DNA of 64,000 nt from positions 1 to 64,000 of the forward strand of contig CAJTGJ010000008.1 in NCBI GenBank assembly GCA_910575695.1. The letters are read 5' to 3'. The stretch comes from Oscillospiraceae bacterium (GTDB taxonomy: Bacteria; Bacillota; Clostridia; Oscillospirales; Oscillospiraceae). Within the stretch, counting starts at the first letter, position 1. Every line of letters begins with the position of its first letter. Shown here in pieces: positions 59,511 through 64,000 of the stretch. The notes beneath the pieces are model-generated. The model saw nothing but the letters and a program-made list of their open reading frames with translations, made no database searches and had not been told where the DNA came from. Position numbers and translations under genes: made by a program.

Positions 59511-60530
59511 ATGTCAAAAGATATCGGCATCGATTTGGGTACCGCCAGCGTATTGGTTTTTATCAAGGATAAGGGGATCGTTCTGCGGGAGCCGTCTGTG
59601 GTGGCGCTGGATAAAAATACAGGCAAGCTGCTGAAGGTGGGCACCGACGCGCAGCAGATGCTGGGTAAAACCCCCGGCAATATTGTGGCCATCCGCCCCT
59701 TGCGGGACGGCGTGATCTCCGATTATGATATGACCGAGCGGATGCTCCGGGAGTTTATCCGTAAGGTGGCCCCGGTGCGGGTGTTCAAGCCCCGGGTGGT
59801 AATCTGTGTGCCCTCCGGCATCACCGAGGTGGAGGAGCGCGCCGTCATCGACGCCGGCATCCAGGCGGGAGCCCGGCGGGTGTACTTGATCGAGGAGCCC
59901 TTGGCCGCCGCCATCGGCGCGGGGGTGGACATCACCCAGCCTGACGGCCACATGGTGGTGGATATCGGCGGCGGCACCGCCGATATCGCCGTGATCTCCC
60001 TGTCCGGCATTGTGGAATCCGCCTCCATCAAGGTGGCGGGGGACGCGTTCAGCGAGGCGGTGGTGAAATACATCCGCAAGCGGCACAACGTCCTCATCGG
60101 CGACCGCACGGCGGAGGAACTGAAAATGACCATCGGCTGTGTGTTCCCCCGGCCGGAGGAGATCTCCATGGAGGTCAAGGGCCGCTGCCTCATGACCGGC
60201 CTGCCCCGGGTGTTCTCCGTCACCTCCAGCGAGATGATCGAGGCCTTTGAGGAGCCCTGCTCCCGGATTCTGGAAGCCGTGCACGGCGTACTGGAGCGCA
60301 CGCCCCCCGAGCTGGTGGCCGATATCTCCAGCAACGGCATTATTATGACCGGCGGCGGTTCGCTGGTGTGGGGCTTTGACAAGCTGATCGAATCCCACAC
60401 CGGGATTGAGACCTATGTGGCGGACGACGCCATCTCCTGCGTGGCAAACGGCACCGGGCGCAGCCTGGACTGGGTGAATGATATGCAGGATGGCACTATG
60501 AACATCGGCAGAAGGAATCAGATGAATTGA
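59511..60530 (+). CDS. MreB/Mbl-family rod shape-determining protein
   Basis: A 339-residue bacterial actin that directs lateral wall synthesis at the membrane. Phosphate 1 motif IGIDLGTASV, phosphate 2 VVDIGGGTADIAVI, adenosine motif TGGGSLVWGFDKLI, and the hinge block EEPLAAAIGAGV are intact. Genes mreC and mreD are absent, so it is more like an extra paralogue (Mbl/MreBH-like) than the mreBCD-encoded MreB. ATG at 59511 follows AGGAG by eight bases; a GTG nine bases earlier is unlikely. Confidence 0.93.
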   Translation: MSKDIGIDLGTASVLVFIKDKGIVLREPSVVALDKNTGKLLKVGTDAQQMLGKTPGNIVAIRPLRDGVISDYDMTERMLREFIRKVAPVRVFKPRVVICVPSGITEVEERAVIDAGIQAGARRVYLIEEPLAAAIGAGVDITQPDGHMVVDIGGGTADIAVISLSGIVESASIKVAGDAFSEAVVKYIRKRHNVLIGDRTAEELKMTIGCVFPRPEEISMEVKGRCLMTGLPRVFSVTSSEMIEAFEEPCSRILEAVHGVLERTPPELVADISSNGIIMTGGGSLVWGFDKLIESHTGIETYVADDAISCVANGTGRSLDWVNDMQDGTMNIGRRNQMN

Positions 60531-60634
60531 TAGAATACATGGTGCGCCTGGAGCAGGGGCCATAGGCCCTTGGCGGTTTTTGCGCCGTCGGACGGTCCGG
60601 GCCCCGCCGGGGACAGGCGCTGTGTGAAAGGTTG

Positions 60635-60665
60635 AAGCCACAGTGATGGGAATCACTGTGGCTTT
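60635..60665 (+). terminator. Terminator after the mreB-like gene
   Basis: AAGCCACAGTGAT and ATCACTGTGGCTT form a perfect 13-base-pair stem, loop GGGA, followed by T then CG. Confidence 0.82.
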
Positions 60666-60694
60666 CGTCCGTTCTCATTGGAGGGGGCAGGGAT

Positions 60695-61681
60695 ATGACG
60701 CTGCTTGTGACCGGCGGGGCCGGATTTATCGGCTCAAACTTCATCTTTTATATCCTGGAACGGCGCCCGGAATACCGGGTCGTCTGCCTGGATAAGCTGA
60801 CCTACGCGGGCCGCAGGGATACCTTGGCGGCGGTGATGGAGCGGCCCGGTTTCCGCTTCGTGCAGGCGGATATCTGCGACCGGGGGGCGGTAAACCGGCT
60901 GTTTGAGGAGGAGCGTCCTGACGCCGTGGTGAATTTTGCGGCGGAAAGCCATGTGGACCGCTCCATTGACGCCCCGGAGGTGTTCCTGCAAACGAATGTC
61001 CTGGGGACGGCGGTGCTGATGGACGCCTGCCGGACGCATGGGCTGGCCCGCTTCCACCAGGTCTCCACCGACGAGGTCTACGGCGACCTGCCTCTTGACA
61101 GGCCCGATCTGCTCTTTACGGAGGCAAGCCCCCTCCGCGCCAGCTCGCCGTACAGCGCCTCCAAGGCCTCTGGGGACTTGCTGGCGCTGGCCTACCACCG
61201 TACCTACGGCCTGCCGGTGACCATTTCCCGGTGCTCCAATAACTACGGCCCGTATCAGTTCGCGGAAAAGCTGATCCCGCTGATGATCTCCCGCGCCCTG
61301 GAGGACCGGCCTCTGCCGGTCTATGGGCAGGGGCTGAACGTGCGGGACTGGCTGTATGTGGAGGACCACTGCCGGGCCATCGACCTGATCCTGCGCCGGG
61401 GGAAACCGGGCGGGGTCTACAACGTGGGCGGCCGCTGTGAAATGCGGAACATCGATATCGTGAAGCTGATCTGCCGGGAGCTGGGCAAGCCGGACAGCCT
61501 GATTGCCTATGTGGAGGACCGCAAGGGCCATGACCTGCGCTATGCCATTGACCCGTCCAGGATTCAGAACGAGTTGGGTTGGACGCCGGAGACGGGTTTC
61601 CAGGACGGAATCAGGAGGACCATCCGCTGGTACGCGGAGCGCCGGGATTGGCGGGAAGGGGATTTCCCATGGGAAGAATAA
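60695..61681 (+). CDS. rfbB: dTDP-glucose 4,6-dehydratase
   Basis: A 328-residue extended short-chain dehydrogenase that makes dTDP-4-keto-6-deoxyglucose for rhamnose or other deoxysugars. NAD-binding TGGAGFIGSN, AAESHVDRSI, QVSTDEVYGDL and the catalytic YSASKAS (Tyr/Lys) with SRCSNNYGPYQFAEKLIP are diagnostic. Other dTDP-sugar genes are not adjacent. A GGAGGGGGCAGGG ribosome site lies before the ATG; the ruvX gene follows after 75 bases. Confidence 0.93.
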   Translation: MTLLVTGGAGFIGSNFIFYILERRPEYRVVCLDKLTYAGRRDTLAAVMERPGFRFVQADICDRGAVNRLFEEERPDAVVNFAAESHVDRSIDAPEVFLQTNVLGTAVLMDACRTHGLARFHQVSTDEVYGDLPLDRPDLLFTEASPLRASSPYSASKASGDLLALAYHRTYGLPVTISRCSNNYGPYQFAEKLIPLMISRALEDRPLPVYGQGLNVRDWLYVEDHCRAIDLILRRGKPGGVYNVGGRCEMRNIDIVKLICRELGKPDSLIAYVEDRKGHDLRYAIDPSRIQNELGWTPETGFQDGIRRTIRWYAERRDWREGDFPWEE

Positions 61682-61756
61682 GCCGTGGGCCGTGCCCAGA
61701 TGTATTTCAGGTCCGGCGGAAAGCCCGGATCAATTTTTTCAAAGGAGAGCATAAAA

Positions 61757-62176
61757 ATGCGCGTGATGGCCATTGACTACGGCGACGCCCGCACGGGAGT
61801 CGCCATATCCGACCCGGCGGGACTGCTGGCGGGATATACCACGGTGATCCAGAGCCGCCGCCCTGAGCTGGCGGCGGAGGAAATCGCCAAGCTGGCGGCG
61901 GAGCGCCAGGTGGACGAGCTGGTGATGGGCTTTCCCCGGAACATGGACGGCACCGAAGGGCCCCGGGCGGAGCTGTACCGGGATTTTGCCGCCTTGCTGG
62001 AGGAAAAGGCCGGGAGGACCGTCCGCCTGTGGGACGAGCGGCGCACCACCATTGAGGCGCATCAGATCCTCCACGCCGCCGGGAAACGGGAGAAAGCCCA
62101 CAAAAAGAACGTGGATGCCGTGGCGGCAAGCCTCATTTTGGAGGGTTACCTCACCTGGAAGGGTCGAAGCCCCTGA
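61757..62176 (+). CDS. ruvX: Holliday junction resolvase RuvX/YqgF
   Basis: A 139-residue RNase-H-fold nuclease that acts in rRNA processing and possibly recombination. The first acidic motif AIDYGDARTGVAIS, VMGFPRNMDGTEG, the RLWDERRTT segment and KKNVDAVAASLIL with the last Asp are complete. AAAGGAG lies seven bases before the ATG; co-directional with rfbB. Confidence 0.92.
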   Translation: MRVMAIDYGDARTGVAISDPAGLLAGYTTVIQSRRPELAAEEIAKLAAERQVDELVMGFPRNMDGTEGPRAELYRDFAALLEEKAGRTVRLWDERRTTIEAHQILHAAGKREKAHKKNVDAVAASLILEGYLTWKGRSP

Positions 62177-62209
62177 CCCCTCTGGGCGGGGGGACGCCGC
62201 TCCGCAGGG

Positions 62210-62272
62210 GGTTACTTTTGTCACGCGACAAAAGTAACCAAAAACGCGCCCAAGGGGCTGCGGCCCCTTGGG
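62210..62272. repeat. Palindromic intergenic element downstream of ruvX
   Basis: A perfect 13-base-pair palindrome, GGTTACTTTTGTC/GACAAAAGTAACC, followed by AAAAA, then a second perfect stem CCCAAGGGGC/GCCCCTTGGG. The double-hairpin composition is typical of small repetitive elements in gut Clostridia. Region 62273-62426 has no convincing gene. Confidence 0.65.
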
Positions 62273-62426
62273 TATCCCCGGGGGTGTTCATCGTTCCTGC
62301 TTTTGTCGGTGACCGGCTTCTGCGTAACGAATGGTCTCCAGCGTTGTGCTTCGGCCTTCGGCGGCCTCCATTTATGGGTATCCTTGACAGTCTGCGCTGT
62401 TCTGCCGCGCCTGGATTGGCAAGAAT

Positions 62427-62666
62427 TTATTCATGCCTGCCTGTTTTGCCGGGACATCGGGGATGGGGGGTAATTTGGTCGGTGAGCCCCAGCAAGTAGT
62501 CTGTGCTGGTATCCAGGGCCAGCGCAAGCTGGATGCATTGTCCCGTAGACATAGGCCGCAGACCGCGTTCAAGTTCGGAATATGTACTCTGGTCAATGCC
62601 GGTGAGCAGCTGCATTTTTTCCTGTGTATAACCGCGTTTTATCCGAAGCCTTTTTAATCTTGACAT
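62427..62666 (-). CDS. Small XRE-family transcriptional regulator
   Basis: A 79-residue DNA-binding protein consisting of one helix-turn-helix (KRLRIKRGYTQEKMQLLTGI; SELERGLRPMSTGQCIQLALAL) with a short tail LGLTDQ. No sensor domain. ATG at 62666 follows GGGTGA. It stands alone between two palindromic elements; target genes are unknown. Somewhat A+T-rich compared with its neighbours. Confidence 0.82.
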   Translation of the reverse strand: MSRLKRLRIKRGYTQEKMQLLTGIDQSTYSELERGLRPMSTGQCIQLALALDTSTDYLLGLTDQITPHPRCPGKTGRHE

Positions 62667-62748
62667 ATTTATCACCCACAGAAAATATATCAAATCGAGC
62701 GGTCAAAATTAGGGTGGAATTGTCCTAAAAGGTTTGTATGCAGAAGCA

Positions 62749-62781
62749 AAACACCGGCGGGGCATTGCCCCGCCGGTGTTT
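62749..62781. terminator. Bidirectional terminator downstream of ackA
   Basis: AAACACCGGCGGGGC and GCCCCGCCGGTGTTT form a perfect 15-base-pair stem with a three-base loop; suitable for ackA on the minus strand. Confidence 0.8.
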
Positions 62782-62825
62782 CTTGCCGGCAAAAACAGAG
62801 AGCCAGCTTAAAGTTTCTTTTTTCG

Positions 62826-62857
62826 CTTCCTTTTTTCTTTTCAAAGAAAAAAGGAAG
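62826..62857. repeat. A/T palindrome at the ackA 3' end
   Basis: CTTCCTTTTTTCTTT and AAAGAAAAAAGGAAG form a perfect 15-base-pair palindrome. It looks like the other dispersed hairpin elements in this region. Confidence 0.6.
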
Positions 62858-62868
62858 TCGCCGAAGGC

Positions 62869-64000
62869 TTACGCCAGCGCCGCCGTATCCAGCGCGATCA
62901 TCAGTTCCTCGTTGGTGGGGATGAGCAGTACCTTTACCTTGGAGTCGATGGCGGAGATGATGGCCTCCTTGCCCCGGACGTTGTTGGCGTCGGCGTCCAT
63001 CTTCACGCCCATGAACTCCAGCCCGGAGGCGATGGCCATGCGGCAGGGGCCGTCGTTCTCGCCCACGCCGGCGGTGAAGATGATGGCGTCCGCCCCGCCC
63101 ATGGCGGCGGCGTAGGAGCCGATGTACTTCTTCACACTGTAGGCGAACATATCCAGGGCCAGCGCCGCCCGGGAATTGCCGTTGTCAGCGGCGGCGCCCA
63201 GGTCGCGGAAATCCGACGACACGCCGGACACGCCCTGTACGCCGGACTTCTTGTTCAGCACGTTGAGCATCTCCTTGATGTCCATGCCGTACTTGTTCAT
63301 CAGGAACTCCAAAATGCCCGCGTCCAGGTCGCCGGAACGGGTGCCCATGGGCAGGCCCGCCAGAGGGGTGAAGCCCATGGAGGTGTCCACGCTCTTGCCA
63401 TGGTTCACGGCGGCGATGGAGGAGCCGTTGCCCAGGTGGCAGGAGATGAGCTTCAGGGACTCGATGGGCTTGCCCAGCATATCCGCCGCCCGCTGGGTGA
63501 CATATTTGTGGCTGGTGCCGTGGAAGCCATAGCGGCGGACCTTGTCCTGCTGGTAATACTCATAGGGCAGGGCATAGGTGTAGGCCACGGGGGGCATGGT
63601 CTGGTGGAAGGCGGTGTCGAACACGGCCACCTGGGGCACGTCGGGACCCATGACGGCGGTGCAGGCCTTGATGCCGGTGATGTTGGCGGGGTTGTGGAGG
63701 GGGGCCAGGGGGATGCATTCCTCCAGCGCGGCCATCACCTTGCCGTCGATCTTCACGGAGGAGGCGAAGGTCTCGCCGCCGTGGACCACCCGGTGGCCCA
63801 CCGCCTCGATCTCCTTCATGGAGCCCACCACGCCGTTGGCCGGGTCCACCAGGGCGTCCAGCACGGCCTGGATGGCTTCGGCGTGGGTGGGCATGGCCAC
63901 GTCCCTGGCGTCGATGGTCTCCTTGCCGGGGGCCTTGTAGGTGAATTTGCCGTCAATGCCGATGCGCTCGCACAGGCCCTTGGCCAGTACGTCCTGGCTG
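62869..64000 (-). CDS. ackA: Acetate kinase (5' end beyond the window)
   Basis: Makes ATP and acetate from acetyl phosphate. The visible C-terminal part of about 377 residues holds GHRVVHGGE, VAVFDTAFHQTMP, YGFHGTSHKYV, the phosphate-binding ISCHLGNGSS and the metal/adenosine region FTAGVGEND. The open frame continues past base 64000, so the N-terminus is not in the window. A terminator and hairpin elements follow the stop codon. The upstream pta is outside. Confidence 0.95.
   Translation of the reverse strand, partial: SQDVLAKGLCERIGIDGKFTYKAPGKETIDARDVAMPTHAEAIQAVLDALVDPANGVVGSMKEIEAVGHRVVHGGETFASSVKIDGKVMAALEECIPLAPLHNPANITGIKACTAVMGPDVPQVAVFDTAFHQTMPPVAYTYALPYEYYQQDKVRRYGFHGTSHKYVTQRAADMLGKPIESLKLISCHLGNGSSIAAVNHGKSVDTSMGFTPLAGLPMGTRSGDLDAGILEFLMNKYGMDIKEMLNVLNKKSGVQGVSGVSSDFRDLGAAADNGNSRAALALDMFAYSVKKYIGSYAAAMGGADAIIFTAGVGENDGPCRMAIASGLEFMGVKMDADANNVRGKEAIISAIDSKVKVLLIPTNEELMIALDTAALA

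Overview
The window is a high-G+C, gene-dense piece of a spore-forming Clostridia chromosome, probably from the Oscillospiraceae or a close relative. This rests on the spoIIAA-spoIIAB-sigF operon, rpoB-rpoC with Firmicutes-type neighbours, two stalk-domain (copper amine oxidase N-terminal type) exported proteins, MsmX/MsmK-type sugar ABC ATPase, BioY, CIRCE and sigma-A promoters of the TTGACA/TATAAT class. The genus is inference; no rRNA or tRNA gene was seen.

Layout. 1-4.1 kb: serA, a PfkB sugar kinase and the sigma-F sporulation operon. 4.1-8.7 kb (minus strand): an A+T-richer acetyltransferase, glnS, a lipoprotein and a YitT-family membrane protein. 8.7-15.9 kb (minus): a divergent type IIA topoisomerase pair whose two genes are separated by a stalk-domain exported protein, then a second stalk-domain protein. 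16-21 kb (minus): malic enzyme, glycogen debranching enzyme, a small P-loop protein and a thioredoxin-reductase-like flavoprotein that lacks recognisable NADPH motifs. 21-24.3 kb: asparaginase, a DtxR/MntR-type repressor, a PAS protein and a response-regulator diguanylate cyclase. 24.3-32.3 kb: rpoB-rpoC. 32.3-33.2 kb: mntP behind a yybP-ykoY-type Mn riboswitch with a terminator. 33.3-38 kb: an FtsX-type ABC exporter with a long periplasm-like coiled coil, and a YdcF protein. 38-42.4 kb: msmK behind a structured leader, bioY under an apparent BirA operator, and htpG under a CIRCE element. 42.6-45.5 kb: murA, yycJ/walJ, rlmH.

45.6-58.9 kb holds the most unusual unit: one compact, co-oriented block of about 19 phage-type genes, bracketed by two strong terminators. 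It encodes terminase, capsid, portal, protease, connectors, a contractile sheath and tube, a frameshifted tail chaperone, LysM protein, hub, spike and baseplate wedge proteins. It has no visible integrase, replication gene, repressor, lysis gene or tail fibre, and only a very short protein sits in the tape-measure position. The gene content resembles PBSX and gene-transfer-agent loci; a domesticated particle or GTA is my inference.

59-64 kb: a probable roughly 300-nt structured non-coding RNA with its own strong promoter, an MreB/Mbl-type protein, dTDP-glucose 4,6-dehydratase, RuvX, palindromic intergenic repeats, a small XRE regulator and acetate kinase (cut by the window end).

Manganese homeostasis (mntP with riboswitch, MntR-like repressor), cell-wall growth (murA, mreB, rfbB) and mixed-acid metabolism (ackA, malic enzyme) are housekeeping themes; the regulatory leaders, the flavoprotein and the phage-like cassette are the parts that merit follow-up.
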